NCBI RefSeq assembly: GCF_900111775.1
Contig: NZ_FOJJ01000005.1
Span: 1 to 64,000 of the forward strand
Direction of reading: 5' to 3'
Origin: Desulfuromonas acetexigens
GTDB lineage: Bacteria > Desulfobacterota > Desulfuromonadia > Desulfuromonadales > Trichloromonadaceae
DNA: 64,000 bases
Below are positions 46,014-58,549 of the stretch, piece by piece (position 1 is the stretch's first letter; each line of letters begins with the position of its first letter). Below the pieces are notes generated by a model. It saw only the letters and a list, made by a program, of their open reading frames with translations, did no database searches and was not told the DNA's origin. The translations under genes and the position numbers were made by a program.

Positions 46014-46039
46014 AAAAAAAGACCCGCGCTGCGGGCCTT
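46014..46039 (-). terminator. Rho-independent terminator after the CNNM/CorC gene
   Basis: On the minus strand CCCGC-AGC-GCGGG is followed by T7. It separates the CNNM/CorC gene from mraZ. Confidence 0.85.
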
Positions 46040-46095
46040 AAGGGAGAGATTAAAAAGAGTTTTGTCGAATAGGGAAAGGCTCGCCCGTCTCGGGC

Positions 46096-47355
46096 TCAGT
46101 CGGGGGAGACCAGAGGGGGAAGGCGCATTTCGATTTCTTCAACCCGCCGGTCGACGACCTTGCGCACCGTCAGCTCCGCGCCATTCGCCTGACAGCGATC
46201 CCCCTCTTGGGGAATGGTGCCGAGTTGACGCAGCATGAATCCGGCCAGGGTATTGACATGTTCCTCGGAAAAGTCGAGACCGAAGCGACGATTGATCGCC
46301 CGCAACGACGTGCTGCCGTCGATCAGGTAGCGGCCTGGCTCCAATTCTCGCAGCAGGACGTCGTCATCATCGTACTCGTCCTGAATTTCACCGACGATCT
46401 CCTCGACGATATCCTCCAAGGTGACGATCCCTTCGACTCCGCCATACTCATCGACGACCACCGCCAAATGGGCATGTCGACGGCGGAAAGACTGGAGCAG
46501 GGTTTCGATCCGTTTCGAGTCGGGCACGAAATACGGGGGGCGCATGATTCGTTCGAGGGCGAAATCCCCCGCATGCTGCATGACCAGCAGAACATCCTTG
46601 GAATGAATGATGCCGACGACACTGTCCATCCCCCCCTGATAGACGGGGAAGCGCGAGTGCCGCGACTCCCGGATGAGGGTCATCGCCTGCTCCAGGGACG
46701 AGCCGATATCGATGCCGACCACCTCAGTGCGGGGAATCATGACGTCCCGCACCCGCGTCTGGGAGAGCTCGAAAACTCCGTGCAGCATCCGCCGCTGGGC
46801 GCTGGCGACCACTCCGGTCTGTTCACCAACATTGATCAGAGAACGAATTTCATCTTCGGAAATGATCGGCCGGGTCGCCGCCTCCCCGGGAAAGAGGCGG
46901 GAGAGGAGGCGGGTCAGGACGGTAATCACCCAGATCACCGGCGTCAACAGCCAGATAACGAACAGGATCGGGCGCAACACCAAGAAGGAAACCCGTTCCG
47001 GATTCTGGGCGGCGTAGGATTTGGGGCTGATTTCGGAAAAAAGGAGCAGAAAGGGGGTGATGAAGAGAATCGTGTAAAGTTCGCCGCGCTCGCCGTAATA
47101 GTGCACGAAGAGTCCGGTAGCTAAGACCGAGAGGGCGATATTGACGAGATTGTTACCGATGAGAATGGCGCTCAGCAACCGATCGGGTTGTTCGAGCAGG
47201 ACTTCGAGATGGCGGGCGCCGCGCCGCTTTTTTTCCACCAGGTATTTGATCCGCAGACGGTCAAGGGACATCAGGGCGGTCTCCGAGCCGGAAAAAAAAC
47301 CCGACAGCAGAAACAGCACCCCCAGCAAACACAACCTTAACGAGTTTTCTTCCAC
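46096..47355 (-). CDS. CNNM/CorC-type transporter-associated protein (DUF21-CBS-CorC_HlyC)
   Basis: A 419-aa membrane protein of the hemolysin/CNNM family linked to Mg or Co homeostasis. The DUF21 domain (about 5-190) has several helices and the SGSETALMSLDRLRIKYLV motif. Two CBS repeats (about 205-325, TRVRDVMIPRTEVVGID and VVVDEYGGVEGIVTLEDIVEE) follow, then a CorC_HlyC domain (about 335-415). The start is a GTG at 47355 with AAGGAGG 10 bases upstream. It is not part of the dcw unit, having its own terminator. Confidence 0.88.
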   Translation of the reverse strand: MEENSLRLCLLGVLFLLSGFFSGSETALMSLDRLRIKYLVEKKRRGARHLEVLLEQPDRLLSAILIGNNLVNIALSVLATGLFVHYYGERGELYTILFITPFLLLFSEISPKSYAAQNPERVSFLVLRPILFVIWLLTPVIWVITVLTRLLSRLFPGEAATRPIISEDEIRSLINVGEQTGVVASAQRRMLHGVFELSQTRVRDVMIPRTEVVGIDIGSSLEQAMTLIRESRHSRFPVYQGGMDSVVGIIHSKDVLLVMQHAGDFALERIMRPPYFVPDSKRIETLLQSFRRRHAHLAVVVDEYGGVEGIVTLEDIVEEIVGEIQDEYDDDDVLLRELEPGRYLIDGSTSLRAINRRFGLDFSEEHVNTLAGFMLRQLGTIPQEGDRCQANGAELTVRKVVDRRVEEIEMRLPPLVSPD

Positions 47356-47465
47356 CCTTGGAATTCCTCCTTGTCGATTGCCGGAGAGTTTACCCGATAC
47401 ATGAAGACAATTCAATGGATTCCCACCCTCCCGCCGCTTGCCGCTGGCGATCGGGCATGCTATAA

Positions 47466-49526
<2,061 letters not shown>

Positions 49527-49528
49527 AG

Positions 49529-49807
49529 ATGAGAAAGGTTCGTGCCAAGGTGCGTTTCAAAGGGCGGGTACAGGGGGTGGGCTTTCGCCATTTCACAACC
49601 TTGCAAGCCAGGAGCAACGAACTGACCGGTTGGGTGCGCAATCTCGGAAATGGGGATGTGGAGGCCGTCTTCGAGGGGCGAGAATCAGCGATCCGCCGCA
49701 CCTTGGAGGAATGTCGACAGGGGGCACCCAGCGGCGAGGTGGCGGAACTGCTCATCGATTGGGAAGAATTTCAGAACGAATTCGTGTCCTTCGAAATTCG
49801 CTATTAA
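49529..49807 (+). CDS. acyP: Acylphosphatase
   Basis: A 92-aa enzyme that hydrolyses acyl phosphates. Catalytic R20 in GRVQGVGFRHF and N38 in GWVRNLGNGDVEAVFEG are conserved. It starts 2 bases after ligA and ends convergently over the receiver gene. Confidence 0.95.
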   Translation: MRKVRAKVRFKGRVQGVGFRHFTTLQARSNELTGWVRNLGNGDVEAVFEGRESAIRRTLEECRQGAPSGEVAELLIDWEEFQNEFVSFEIRY

Positions 49808-50196
49808 GAGCTATCCCGACTGCGTAGCAACCCGTCCAGAACCTCGATAATCTGCTGGCTCTTGAACGGCTTATGGATAAATCCCGCGCCGCCGACGGCC
49901 TTGGAGCGATCAACGGCGGGCGCCTCTCCCCGGGCGGAAATAAAGACGACGGGAATATCCCGGGTCCGCTCATCGGCCTTGAGCGCCTCGCAGACATGAA
50001 AGCCGTCCATTTCCGGCATCATGATATCGAGCAGAATCAGCGCCGGCGCTTCCCGGCAGGCCAGTTCCAGCCCCTCCTTGCCGGTCTCCGCATAAAGAAC
50101 CCCGTAACCGTGCAAACGCAGGACGTTCTCCAGCAACATCCCCACCGGCCGATGGTCGTCAATGATCAGAATCGTCGGATTGTCCATCCCCTTCAT
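49804..50196 (-). CDS. Stand-alone receiver-domain response regulator
   Basis: A 130-aa REC-only protein, MKGMDNPTILIIDDHRP. The phospho-acceptor is in LILLDIMMPEMDG and the switch lysine in FIHKPFK. It has no output domain, so it acts on other proteins (for example, a phosphorelay or motility target). Its start overlaps the end of rsmI by 38 bases; two starts (50196 or 50187) are possible. No partner kinase is adjacent. Confidence 0.82.
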   Translation of the reverse strand: MKGMDNPTILIIDDHRPVGMLLENVLRLHGYGVLYAETGKEGLELACREAPALILLDIMMPEMDGFHVCEALKADERTRDIPVVFISARGEAPAVDRSKAVGGAGFIHKPFKSQQIIEVLDGLLRSRDSS

Positions 50197-51028
50197 CCCC
50201 TTCCAACTCCAGACTGCGGCGGTAGACCTCGCTCCCCGGCAAACCAAAGCGCTTCGCCAGGGACTTGACCATCTCCTTGCGGGAACACTCAGGGGCGGCA
50301 TGCCAGCGCGCCAACGCCTCTTCCAGGCTCTCCCGTTCGGGCTCTGCCTCCGCTGGGGCGACCAGCAGGACAATCTCTCCCCGCACCCGCCCGGCGCCGA
50401 AATGCGCCAGCGCCTCTTCAACGGTACCACGAAAGAGCTCTTCGTGCAGCTTGGTCAGCTCCCGGGCGACCGCCACCCGGCGCTCGCCGCCCAGTTCCTC
50501 GCGCAGATCGGCTAGGGCGGCCAACAGGCGATGGGGCGCCTCGTAATAGACCAGGGTGCGTTCCGTCTCCCCGCGCGCGGCGGCGAGGAGCGCCCGCCGG
50601 TGGGAGCTTTTGGCGGGCAGAAAGCCCTCGAAGGCGAAACGCGCCGTCGGCAACCCGGAAAGGGCGAGGGCGGTGATTACCGCCGACGGGCCAGGGACGA
50701 CGGTCACCGGCAAGCCCTCATCCCGGCAACGGCAGACCAGCAGATAACCGGGGTCGGAGATGGCCGGAGTGCCGGCATCGGAAATCAGCGCCACTGATCG
50801 CCCCTGGGCCAGAAGTTCAACGATCCGCTCCCCCTTGCGCGCCTCGTTGTGCTCGAAGCAGGAGGTCAGCGGTGTCGTGATGCCGTAGTGATTGAAGAGC
50901 TTGCGGCTGTGCCGGGTATCCTCGGCGGCGACCAGATCGACCTCCTTGAGAATCCGGAGGGCACGCAGGCTGATATCCTCAAGATTGCCGATGGGGGTGG
51001 CTACCAGATAGAGGGTGCCGCAAGCCAT
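50159..51028 (-). CDS. rsmI: 16S rRNA (cytidine1402-2'-O)-methyltransferase RsmI
   Basis: A 289-aa SAM methyltransferase that acts on the same base as RsmH (C1402). TLYLVATPIGNLEDI, AEDTRHSRKLFNHYGI, SDAGTPAISDPGYLLV and VVPGPSAVITALALSGLPT are the YraL/RsmI motifs. It lies 3 bases after nadE. Confidence 0.95.
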   Translation of the reverse strand: MACGTLYLVATPIGNLEDISLRALRILKEVDLVAAEDTRHSRKLFNHYGITTPLTSCFEHNEARKGERIVELLAQGRSVALISDAGTPAISDPGYLLVCRCRDEGLPVTVVPGPSAVITALALSGLPTARFAFEGFLPAKSSHRRALLAAARGETERTLVYYEAPHRLLAALADLREELGGERRVAVARELTKLHEELFRGTVEEALAHFGAGRVRGEIVLLVAPAEAEPERESLEEALARWHAAPECSRKEMVKSLAKRFGLPGSEVYRRSLELEGDEGDGQSDDSDH

Positions 51029-51031
51029 CGT

Positions 51032-52987
51032 TCAGGTCTCCCCATCCAGGCCGTCCAACTCCCGCAGCCAGAGTTCGACAGAGGCGTCGCTCGGCATACG
51101 CCAATCCCCCCGGGGAGAAAGGGCGACACTGCCGATCTTCGGCCCATCGGGGAGACAGGAGCGCTTAAACTGCTGGGAAAAGAAGCGCCGGTAAAAGACC
51201 CGCAACCAGCGCAGGATGGTCGCAGGCGAGAACTCTTCGGCAAAGGCCTGGCAGGCCAGGAAGTAGATCTTGGCGGGAGGATCGTGCCGGCGGACCAGAT
51301 GGTAGAGAAAGAAGTCGTGCAGAACGTAGGGGCCGACCTGGTCCTCGGTCTTCTGAGCGATCTCCCCCTCGGCGGTGGGCGGCAACAGCTCGGGCGAAAC
51401 CGGGGTGGCGCAAATGTCTTTGAGGATGGCCGCGGCCTCGTCGCCGAATTCGCACTCGGCGCACCAGGCGACAAGATAGCGCACCAGGGTCTTCGGCACG
51501 CCGGCGTTGACCCCGTACATCGACATGTGATCGGCATTGTAGGTGCACCAGCCGAGGGCCAGTTCGGACAGGTCGCCGGTGCCGAGCACCAGCCCACCGA
51601 CCTGATTGGCCACATCCATGAGGATCTGGGTGCGTTCCCGCGCCTGGGCATTTTCATAGGTGATGTCGTGCAGCGTCTCGGGGTGACCGATGTCGGCGAA
51701 ATGGCCGCGCACCGCGCCATCGATGGGGATCACCCGCAGCCCGACCCCGAGAAGTTCAGCCAGACGTTCGGCATTCCCTCGAGTGCGGGCGGTGGTGCCG
51801 AAACCGGGCATGGTCAGGGTGACGATACCTTCACGGTCGAGCCCGAGACGATCGAAGGCCTTGACCGCCACGAGCAGCGCCAGGGTCGAATCGAGGCCGC
51901 CGGAGATGCCGAGGACCACCCGCGCAACCCCGGTATGGCGCAGGCGTTTGGCCAGGGCCGTGGTCTGCAGGGCGAAAATCTCCCGGCAGCGGGCGGCGCG
52001 CTCGGCATCGTCGGCAGGGACAAAAGGGGTTGCGTCGAGAGGGCGACAGAGGGTGCCGGCCGCAAGCTCGGCTAGGTGAAAAGGGATTTCTCGGTAGCGG
52101 GGGCCGATCGCGCCCATGGCTAAACTGCTGGAGCGAGCCCGTTCGGTGCGCAGGCGCGCCAGATCCACATCGGCCAGAACCAGTTGTGAATCGAAACGAA
52201 AACGCTCGGTTTCCGCCAGCAACAGCCCATTTTCGGCGATGAGCGAATGCCCAGAAAAGACCAGATCGGTACTCGACTCGCCAGGCCCCGCCGAAGCATA
52301 GGCGTAAGCAGCTATACAGCGCGCCGACTGACTGCGCACCAGCTCCCGGCGATAGCCTTCTTTGCCGAGGGTTTCCGGACTGGCCGAGGGGTTGAGCAGC
52401 ACCGTCGCCCCTTGAACCGCCATGGCTCCGCTCGGCGGGTCGGCGACCCACAGGTCCTCGCACAACTCGATACCGATCAGGCATTCGGGACGATTGACGG
52501 CGCGGAAAAGCAGATCGGCGCCAAAGGGGACCGCCTCACCGTTCCAGTCGAGATGATCACAACGGCTCTCACGGGCCGAAGCGAACCAGCGCTGTTCGTA
52601 GAATTCGTGGCTGTTGGGCAGGTGGATTTTGGGGACGATGCCGAGGATGCGCCCCTGACCGAGAATGACCGCGCAGTTGTAAAGCCGGTCATCCTGACGG
52701 ATCGGCGCGCCCACCACCAGGGTCAGGCCGCGGCCCCGGGTGTCGGCCGCCAGTTCAGCAACGGCGCGCCGGGTCTGTTCGATGAGCAGGGGCTGGAAGA
52801 AAAGATCACCACAGCTGTAGCCGGTGAGCGCCAGTTCCGGGCAGAGCAGCAGGGAACAGTCGGCCGCCTCAGCCTGATCGACAACCCGGCGTAACTGGGC
52901 CAGATTGAAGGCGACATCGGCCACCCGCAATTCCGGGACGGCGACCCCGAGACGGCAATAGCCCCATTCGGACAAGGATTTCATCAT
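51032..52987 (-). CDS. nadE: Glutamine-dependent NAD+ synthetase
   Basis: A 651-aa two-domain enzyme that makes NAD from nicotinate adenine dinucleotide. An N-terminal nitrilase-type amidase (about 12-290, with nucleophile in [11 protein letters not shown]) releases ammonia to the C-terminal synthetase (about 330-651, P-loop [12 protein letters not shown]). [12 protein letters not shown] is conserved. The start at 52987 is one of two tandem ATGs after AGAGGTGCAGCG. Confidence 0.95.
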   Translation of the reverse strand: MMKSLSEWGYCRLGVAVPELRVADVAFNLAQLRRVVDQAEAADCSLLLCPELALTGYSCGDLFFQPLLIEQTRRAVAELAADTRGRGLTLVVGAPIRQDDRLYNCAVILGQGRILGIVPKIHLPNSHEFYEQRWFASARESRCDHLDWNGEAVPFGADLLFRAVNRPECLIGIELCEDLWVADPPSGAMAVQGATVLLNPSASPETLGKEGYRRELVRSQSARCIAAYAYASAGPGESSTDLVFSGHSLIAENGLLLAETERFRFDSQLVLADVDLARLRTERARSSSLAMGAIGPRYREIPFHLAELAAGTLCRPLDATPFVPADDAERAARCREIFALQTTALAKRLRHTGVARVVLGISGGLDSTLALLVAVKAFDRLGLDREGIVTLTMPGFGTTARTRGNAERLAELLGVGLRVIPIDGAVRGHFADIGHPETLHDITYENAQARERTQILMDVANQVGGLVLGTGDLSELALGWCTYNADHMSMYGVNAGVPKTLVRYLVAWCAECEFGDEAAAILKDICATPVSPELLPPTAEGEIAQKTEDQVGPYVLHDFFLYHLVRRHDPPAKIYFLACQAFAEEFSPATILRWLRVFYRRFFSQQFKRSCLPDGPKIGSVALSPRGDWRMPSDASVELWLRELDGLDGET

Positions 52988-53019
52988 CGCTGCACCTCTT
53001 TCGTCACCGCTGCCCAGGC

Positions 53020-53040
53020 AAACGCCGGGGGTCGGCGTTT
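53020..53040. terminator. Hairpin between yraN and nadE
   Basis: AAACGCCG (53020-53027) pairs perfectly with CGGCGTTT (53033-53040). It may terminate or attenuate; there is no long U tract. Confidence 0.45.
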
Positions 53041-53094
53041 TGTCAGCGCAGCTTAACAAAGAATCGCCACTCACCGCAAGGGACGCGACGTCGG

Positions 53095-53457
53095 TCAGTC
53101 CAGCCCGAAGGCATTGACGATATGCTCAATGACCGGCTCGCCAGGACCGGCCAGGATCGCCACCACATCGAAACGGACGGTCGTGCGCGGCGCGGCCCCG
53201 GACAAATGCCACTGAGCGGCACGCAGGATTTGCCGCTGCTTGGTCGGCCCCACCGCCTCCTGGGGACTGCCGAAAGCCAGGCTCCGGCGGGTTTTGACCT
53301 CAACGAAGACCAGGGTCTTCCCTTCCCGGGCGAGAATATCGATCTCCCCCACCGGGGTGCGCAGGTTCCGATGCAACACCCGCAATCCGCGCCGCTCCAG
53401 ATAACGGGCGGCCACTTCTTCCCCCCAGCGGCCCAGGCTTTGTCGCGCCTCGGTCAT
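53095..53457 (-). CDS. yraN: UPF0102 endonuclease-like protein YraN
   Basis: A 120-aa protein of the UPF0102 (YraN) family with a restriction-endonuclease-like fold: [36 protein letters not shown]. It overlaps the rnhB stop by 4 bases. Function in the cell is not established; a role in recombination or repair is suggested by the fold. Confidence 0.9.
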   Translation of the reverse strand: MTEARQSLGRWGEEVAARYLERRGLRVLHRNLRTPVGEIDILAREGKTLVFVEVKTRRSLAFGSPQEAVGPTKQRQILRAAQWHLSGAAPRTTVRFDVVAILAGPGEPVIEHIVNAFGLD

Positions 53458-54095
53458 GGCCGCTCCAGATGTTCACGGACCCCGGCGAAACTTTTGCGAT
53501 GCAGCGGGGTCGGCCCGAGGTCAGCGATGGCAGCTAAGTGGGCGGCACTGCCGTAACCCTTGTGCCGAGCCAGGCCGTAACCGGGATAGCGCTCGTCATA
53601 GGCGATGAGGATGCGGTCGCGCACCACCTTGGCGATGATCGACGCGGCGGCGATGGCGGCGCAGCGGCTGTCCCCCTGCTTGAGGGTCTGTTGCGGCACG
53701 GGCAGGGGAACAGGGGTGATGCCGTCCACCAGCAGGTAGTCGGCCGGGACTTTGAGCCGCCGTACCGCCAAAGACATGGCCTGCAGAGTGGCTTGGAGAA
53801 TGTTGATCCGGTCGATTTCCTCGGCCGAGACGATGCCGACGCCGATGGCGCGGGCTTGGGTACGGATCAGAGGAAAAAGATGCTCGCGACGGGCAGCCGA
53901 AAGTTTTTTGGAATCGTTCAACCCCGTCAACTCGTAGGCCTTGGGAAGGATCACCGCCGCCGCCACCACCGGGCCGGCCAACGGCCCGCGACCGGCCTCG
54001 TCGATCCCGGCGATAGCGCCGTAACCGAGGGCACGGGCCCGTTCCTCAAAGAACCCCGAAGAAAGTTCGGCGCTAGGGAAAAGCTCCAGGCTCAT
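53454..54095 (-). CDS. rnhB: Ribonuclease HII
   Basis: A 213-aa enzyme that removes ribonucleotides from DNA and RNA-DNA hybrids. The active-site [14 protein letters not shown] motif, DSKKL and [13 protein letters not shown] are conserved. It is followed by yraN with a 4-base overlap. Confidence 0.96.
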   Translation of the reverse strand: MSLELFPSAELSSGFFEERARALGYGAIAGIDEAGRGPLAGPVVAAAVILPKAYELTGLNDSKKLSAARREHLFPLIRTQARAIGVGIVSAEEIDRINILQATLQAMSLAVRRLKVPADYLLVDGITPVPLPVPQQTLKQGDSRCAAIAAASIIAKVVRDRILIAYDERYPGYGLARHKGYGSAAHLAAIADLGPTPLHRKSFAGVREHLERP

Positions 54096-54190
54096 CAGGC
54101 CCCCAAGAAAAATTCCGGCTGGATTTCACGGCGCCCTTGGTATACAATTGCGCTGGTGTTTAACATATCTTTAATGAGAGGAGAGAGTTC

Positions 54191-54382
54191 ATGGGTATTT
54201 TCTTCGCACTGGTGGCCGTCGTTGCCTATCTGGGATTTTTCGTTGACTGGAAGGAATTCATGGGTGTTTTCCGGCTGGGAGGTTGGGCAACGGTCGGTGT
54301 CTATATCGTCCTCGCCATCCTGATCGTAGGCATCCTGTCCACCCCGGAAACCGCCGCCGTCGCCCCGGCTGTTCATCACTAA
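54191..54382 (+). CDS. Small two-helix membrane protein (63 aa)
   Basis: A 63-aa protein with two hydrophobic segments (about 3-18 and 34-51) joined by a short basic/aromatic loop containing DWKEFMGVF. It has no recognised domain. Ribosome site GAGAGGAGAGAGTTC and a strong terminator after it support a real gene. A membrane role is inferred only from hydropathy. Confidence 0.6.
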   Translation: MGIFFALVAVVAYLGFFVDWKEFMGVFRLGGWATVGVYIVLAILIVGILSTPETAAVAPAVHH

Positions 54383-54413
54383 GCCATAGCGCCGCGACAA
54401 TTCCCTCGCTCAC

Positions 54414-54452
54414 AACGAAAAAGCCCCGGTTTATCGCCGGGGCTTTTTCGTT
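54414..54452. terminator. Bidirectional terminator between the 63-aa gene and rplS
   Basis: AACGAAAAAGCCCCGG (54414-54429) pairs with CCGGGGCTTTTTCGTT (54437-54452), a 16-bp perfect stem with A/T flanks, serving both convergent genes. Confidence 0.95.
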
Positions 54453-54466
54453 GTCTGGCGAAACGC

Positions 54467-54814
54467 TTAGGCGAGACGCTTTTCCTTGATGCGAGCGGCC
54501 TTGCCGTGCAGGTTGCGCAGGTAGTAGAGCTTGGCCCGGCGCACCCGGCCGACCATAATGTTTTCAATCTTTTCCACCGCCGGGGAGTGCAGGGAGAAAA
54601 TCCGCTCCACGCCGACACCGTTGGAAATCTTGCGTACGGTGAAGGTCGAACCGGCGCCGCGGTTGACTCGTTTGATACAGACACCCTGGTAAACCTGGAT
54701 GCGCTGTTTATCCCCTTCAACGATCTTGACGTGAACCCGCAGGGTATCCCCGGCCTTGAACTGGGGAATATTCTTGCGGATCTGTTCCATCTCCAGACGA
54801 TCAATGATATTCAT
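54467..54814 (-). CDS. rplS: 50S ribosomal protein L19
   Basis: A 115-aa ribosomal protein at the 30S/50S interface. [22 protein letters not shown], the [22 protein letters not shown] core and the RRAKLYYLR end are typical. It is the last gene of the ffh-rpsP-rimM-trmD-SPOUT-rplS cluster and ends at the shared terminator. Confidence 0.97.
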   Translation of the reverse strand: MNIIDRLEMEQIRKNIPQFKAGDTLRVHVKIVEGDKQRIQVYQGVCIKRVNRGAGSTFTVRKISNGVGVERIFSLHSPAVEKIENIMVGRVRRAKLYYLRNLHGKAARIKEKRLA

Positions 54815-54909
54815 GAATTCCTCCTCTATAGAGATCCTTTTCCAGGATTCGTTAGTCGTTTTTCGTGTGAGCGGACAGGGTTGATATACGTTATTTTTTA
54901 GTCTCGTTC

Positions 54910-55464
54910 TCAGGATAGGTGCAACCGGTCAAGAATGATCGCCGCCGCCGCCCGCACCGAGAGATGATTGTAATCGGCGACGCCGCGCACCGGCTCCAGC
55001 ACCGTCCAGCCCCGCTCGAAGATCTCGGGGGCAAGCCCCCAACCGGTACCAAAAATCAGTAGCAGCGGATGTTCGGCGCGCAATTGTCGGCAAGCTGCAA
55101 AGCTGATCCCGTCAGGGCGCGCGGCACCGGTCAGGATCGGACGCACCGGCCGACCGAGTTCTTCTTCCCAGGCAGTGACGGCCGCCTCCAGACTGGAAAC
55201 AGTTTCAATCAGCCGCAGCGCTTCGGCCCGGTCGGCATGATAGGCGGCGCCGTGTCCTTGACACCAGTGGCGCGCTATCCGCTCGACCAAGGCCACCTGC
55301 TCCCGCGCCGGGGTCACCACATAAAAGCGCCGCGCGCCGTAGGTCCGGGCGCTGCGGGCAATATCGTGAAGATCGAGGTTGGTCACGGCGGAAACGACCC
55401 GATCCCCCCGCCGATCAAGCACCGGCGCATGGACCAGGGCGACCGCCAGCGGCTGCCCGCTCAC
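54910..55464 (-). CDS. SPOUT-type RNA methyltransferase (PF09936-like)
   Basis: A 184-aa SAM-dependent RNA methyltransferase of the family that sits next to trm[52 protein letters not shown] and [13 protein letters not shown] are characteristic. The RNA target is unknown. Its start overlaps the trmD stop by 4 bases. Confidence 0.85.
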   Translation of the reverse strand: MSGQPLAVALVHAPVLDRRGDRVVSAVTNLDLHDIARSARTYGARRFYVVTPAREQVALVERIARHWCQGHGAAYHADRAEALRLIETVSSLEAAVTAWEEELGRPVRPILTGAARPDGISFAACRQLRAEHPLLLIFGTGWGLAPEIFERGWTVLEPVRGVADYNHLSVRAAAAIILDRLHLS

Positions 55465-56204
55465 GGCGTGCGCTCTCCGGACTCATCCCGCAGGCACGCG
55501 AGAAAAGCCTGATCCGCCTTGCTCAGAAAGGCTTTGCCCAGCAGTTCCGGGCGCCGCTCTAGTGTCCGGCGCAACTGCTGCTGGCGACGCCAGCGGGCAA
55601 TCTCGCTATGGTTCCCGGACAACAAGACATCGGGAACCCGCTCCCCTTCGAACTCCACCGGTCGGGTATAGTGGGGATATTCGAGCAGGCCGTCAGAAAA
55701 GGAGTCGCTTTCGGCACTACCGCTGTTTCCCAGCACCCCCGGCAGAAGCCGGGCAATGGCGTCGATCATGACCATCGCCGCCAGCTCCCCCCCGGTGAGA
55801 ACGAAATCCCCCAGGGAGTATTCGGCATCGACCCGGGAACGGATGCGCTCGTCGAAACCTTCGTAGCGGCCGCATACCAAAATCAGCCCCGGGTCCCGCG
55901 CCAACTTTTGAGCTTCCGCCTGACAAAAAGGCCGGCCCTGAGGAGACATGAGCAATACCCGAGAGCCCGGTGCGCGCTGACGCAATGCATCCAAGGCGCG
56001 GCAGACCGGTTCCGGCTTCATCACCATGCCGTCACCGCCGCCATAGGGGGTGTCGTCCACCACCTTATGCCGACCCTCGGCCCAGTCCCGCAGGTTATGC
56101 GCGTGCAGGGTAATCAGTCCCTTATCGATCGCCTTACCGAGAACACTTTCGGCGAAAGGCGAGACGAACATCTCGGGGAAGAGCGTCAGGACATCAAAGA
56201 TCAT
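55461..56204 (-). CDS. trmD: tRNA (guanine37-N1)-methyltransferase
   Basis: A 247-aa SPOUT enzyme that methylates G37 next to the anticodon and prevents frameshifts. [36 protein letters not shown] and [11 protein letters not shown] are the family motifs. It overlaps the rimM end, so the genes are cotranscribed. Confidence 0.97.
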   Translation of the reverse strand: MIFDVLTLFPEMFVSPFAESVLGKAIDKGLITLHAHNLRDWAEGRHKVVDDTPYGGGDGMVMKPEPVCRALDALRQRAPGSRVLLMSPQGRPFCQAEAQKLARDPGLILVCGRYEGFDERIRSRVDAEYSLGDFVLTGGELAAMVMIDAIARLLPGVLGNSGSAESDSFSDGLLEYPHYTRPVEFEGERVPDVLLSGNHSEIARWRRQQQLRRTLERRPELLGKAFLSKADQAFLACLRDESGERTP

Positions 56205-56730
56205 CGACTTCGGCTACCAGGCCTTGCGGCAGGTCAACGCTCATGACGCCTGCGTCCAGATCGATATCGAGCACAAATCGACCAACCGCCGGGATCAGCA
56301 CCTCGCCAAAGCGACCGTTCACCACATAAAGGTCATGGGCGCCGGTGGCAAGCAGATCGTCCAGTTGCCCCAGCTCCCCTCGCTGGCGATCAATGACCCG
56401 AAGCCCCTGCAACTGATGCCAGTAATGCTCGTCATCAGCCAATTCCGGCAGGTCTTCGTAAAGCATGCGCACTTCCCGACCGACCAGACCTTCGACCGCG
56501 TCGATGTGCTCCATGCCATGCAGCCGCAAGAGATAGTTCCCCTTATGCGCAACGACACGCAGAGGAACAACCGGCAACTGGTGCCCTTTCCGGTCCACGA
56601 GCAGAAGTCGGCTCGCGGAAACCAGGGCGTCGGAGTCGGCCGTCAAGGGCCGCACCTTGAGGTCGCCACGCAACCCATGCACCGCGACGATCGCACCGAC
56701 CGCAAACCACTCGGAGGATTTATCCGTCAT
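56194..56730 (-). CDS. rimM: 16S rRNA processing protein RimM
   Basis: A 178-aa ribosome maturation factor that binds S19 during 30S assembly. [16 protein letters not shown] is the N-terminal motif, and the C-terminal PRC-barrel has [15 protein letters not shown]. The start at 56730 is the first internal ATG; three codons earlier lies another (56739). It is 57 bases after rpsP, with no KH-domain (YlqC) gene between, which is often present. Confidence 0.95.
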   Translation of the reverse strand: MTDKSSEWFAVGAIVAVHGLRGDLKVRPLTADSDALVSASRLLLVDRKGHQLPVVPLRVVAHKGNYLLRLHGMEHIDAVEGLVGREVRMLYEDLPELADDEHYWHQLQGLRVIDRQRGELGQLDDLLATGAHDLYVVNGRFGEVLIPAVGRFVLDIDLDAGVMSVDLPQGLVAEVDDL

Positions 56731-56787
56731 TGCGTACAAAGCAGCCGTCGAAGCCGGTTAAACAAAAGAGGCGGCGACAGGCACAAA

Positions 56788-57057
56788 TCAGGCGCCGGCA
56801 GGAGCCTTGAACTTCGCCCAGATCCCTTGGCCGCGCAGCAACTGGCGCACAGTTTCGGTCGGTTGCGCCCCCTGCTTCAGCCATGCCAGAGTCTTTTCCT
56901 CGTCAAGCTTGACCATCGGCGGATTCTGCTTGGGATCGTACTGGCCGAGGTTTTCGACAAAACGGCCATCGCGGGGGCAACGCTCATCGGCAACCACAAC
57001 TTGATAAAAAGGCTTTTTCTTGGCGCCACCACGGGCGAGTCTGATCTTAACCGCCAT
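56788..57057 (-). CDS. rpsP: 30S ribosomal protein S16
   Basis: An 89-aa ribosomal protein, [18 protein letters not shown], with [14 protein letters not shown]. Length fits. AGGAGGAAAAAG precedes the ATG. It follows ffh by 96 bases. Confidence 0.97.
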   Translation of the reverse strand: MAVKIRLARGGAKKKPFYQVVVADERCPRDGRFVENLGQYDPKQNPPMVKLDEEKTLAWLKQGAQPTETVRQLLRGQGIWAKFKAPAGA

Positions 57058-57153
57058 CTTTTTCCTCCTGGTACTGAACGGATTTTCCGTTTTTGGTTGA
57101 TTGGGTCTATCTATGGATATCTTGATCGCGCCGTCGCCGGTCGCGAAATTGAA

Positions 57154-58506
57154 TTAGAAAGGGAGACCGCCGCCCCGTCCCATCAGCCCTTTGAGACCCT
57201 TCGGCCCGAGCTGCTGCATTTTCTTCATGACCTTCTGCGCTTCGGTGAAACGCTTGAGCAACTGATTCACATCCTGCACCTTGGTGCCGCTGCCATTGGC
57301 GATGCGCACACGGCGGGAACCATTGATCAACTTATGGTTGCGCCGTTCCTCCGGGGTCATGGAGTTGATGATCGCCTCGATCTTGTTCATCTCTTTATCG
57401 GGAAGCTGCGATCCCTGGGCCTGCTTGAGAGCCTTGCCGACACCGGGGATGAGCTTGAGCATCGAGTCCAGGGAACCCATCTTCTTGATGGACTGCATCT
57501 GGTCACGGAAGGTTTCCAGAGTGAAGCCCTCCTTGCGCAGCCGCTGTTCCATGGCGGCGGCGTCGTCCCGACTGATGGCGGCCTCGGCCTTCTCGATAAG
57601 GGAGAGAACATCGCCCATGCCGAGAATGCGCTGCGCCATGCGATCGGGATGGAAAACCTCGAGAGCATCCATCTTCTCGCCGAGGCCGACGAGTTTGATC
57701 GGCTTGCCGGTCACCGCGCGGATCGACAGGGCAGCGCCGCCACGAGCGTCGCCGTCGAGTTTGGTCAGGATCACACCGGTCAAACTCAGCTGCTCATCAA
57801 AACTGGCAGCGACGTTGACCGCGTCTTGGCCGGTCATGGCGTCGGCGACCAGGAGAATTTCCTTGGGCGCGAGGGACTCCTTGATCCGAACCAACTCGCC
57901 CATGAGCGTCGCATCGATGTGCAGGCGTCCGGCGGTGTCGAGGATCAGGGTATCGTAACCATTGAGCTCGGCAAAACGGCGTGCCGCCTCGCAGATCGCC
58001 ACGGGATCCTGGTCGGGCTGGCTATCGTAAACAGGAATGTCGAGTTGCCGGCCCACCGTCTTGAGCTGATCGATGGCCGCCGGGCGATAGACATCCGCCG
58101 GGACCAGCAGGGGATTGCGCTTGTCGCGGCGCAGCTTGAGCGCCAGCTTACCGCAGCTAGTGGTCTTACCGGCCCCTTGCAGACCGCAGAGCATTACCGC
58201 CACCGGCGGACGCCCCCCGAAGTCGAGACGGTTGTCTTCCCCTTCGCCCATCAGGCGGCCGAGTTCGTCGCGCACCACCTTGATGACTTGCTGCGCCGGG
58301 GTCAGGCTCTTGAGGACATCCTGCCCAACTGCCCGCTCCCGAACCGCCTCAACAAAATCCTTGACCACCTTGAAGTTGACGTCGGCTTCAAGCAGAACCA
58401 AACGCACTTCACGCAGGGCCTCCTTGATATTCTCCTCGGTCAGCCGCCCGTGTCCGCGCAGCTTCTTGAAAATCGAGTCGAACTTTTCGGTAAGATTGTC
58501 GAGCAT
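57154..58506 (-). CDS. ffh: Signal recognition particle protein Ffh
   Basis: A 450-aa SRP54 GTPase that targets nascent membrane and secreted proteins. Residues about 1-85 are the N domain, the G domain has P-loop GLQGAGKTTS and DTAGRLHID, and the C-terminal M domain is methionine-rich with GSGTKVQDVNQLLKRF. The start at 58506 has no upstream rival. It leads the rpsP-rimM-trmD cluster behind its own promoter. Confidence 0.97.
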   Translation of the reverse strand: MLDNLTEKFDSIFKKLRGHGRLTEENIKEALREVRLVLLEADVNFKVVKDFVEAVRERAVGQDVLKSLTPAQQVIKVVRDELGRLMGEGEDNRLDFGGRPPVAVMLCGLQGAGKTTSCGKLALKLRRDKRNPLLVPADVYRPAAIDQLKTVGRQLDIPVYDSQPDQDPVAICEAARRFAELNGYDTLILDTAGRLHIDATLMGELVRIKESLAPKEILLVADAMTGQDAVNVAASFDEQLSLTGVILTKLDGDARGGAALSIRAVTGKPIKLVGLGEKMDALEVFHPDRMAQRILGMGDVLSLIEKAEAAISRDDAAAMEQRLRKEGFTLETFRDQMQSIKKMGSLDSMLKLIPGVGKALKQAQGSQLPDKEMNKIEAIINSMTPEERRNHKLINGSRRVRIANGSGTKVQDVNQLLKRFTEAQKVMKKMQQLGPKGLKGLMGRGGGLPF

Positions 58507-58549
58507 GCAAAAGGTCACAATCGGGATTGGGGGGAACGCCGAAATGGGG

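Noticed and set aside
54139-54151. Sigma-54-like TTGGTATACAATTGC before the 63-aa gene
   Set aside because: GG and GC are only 9 bases apart; the spacing must be 10.
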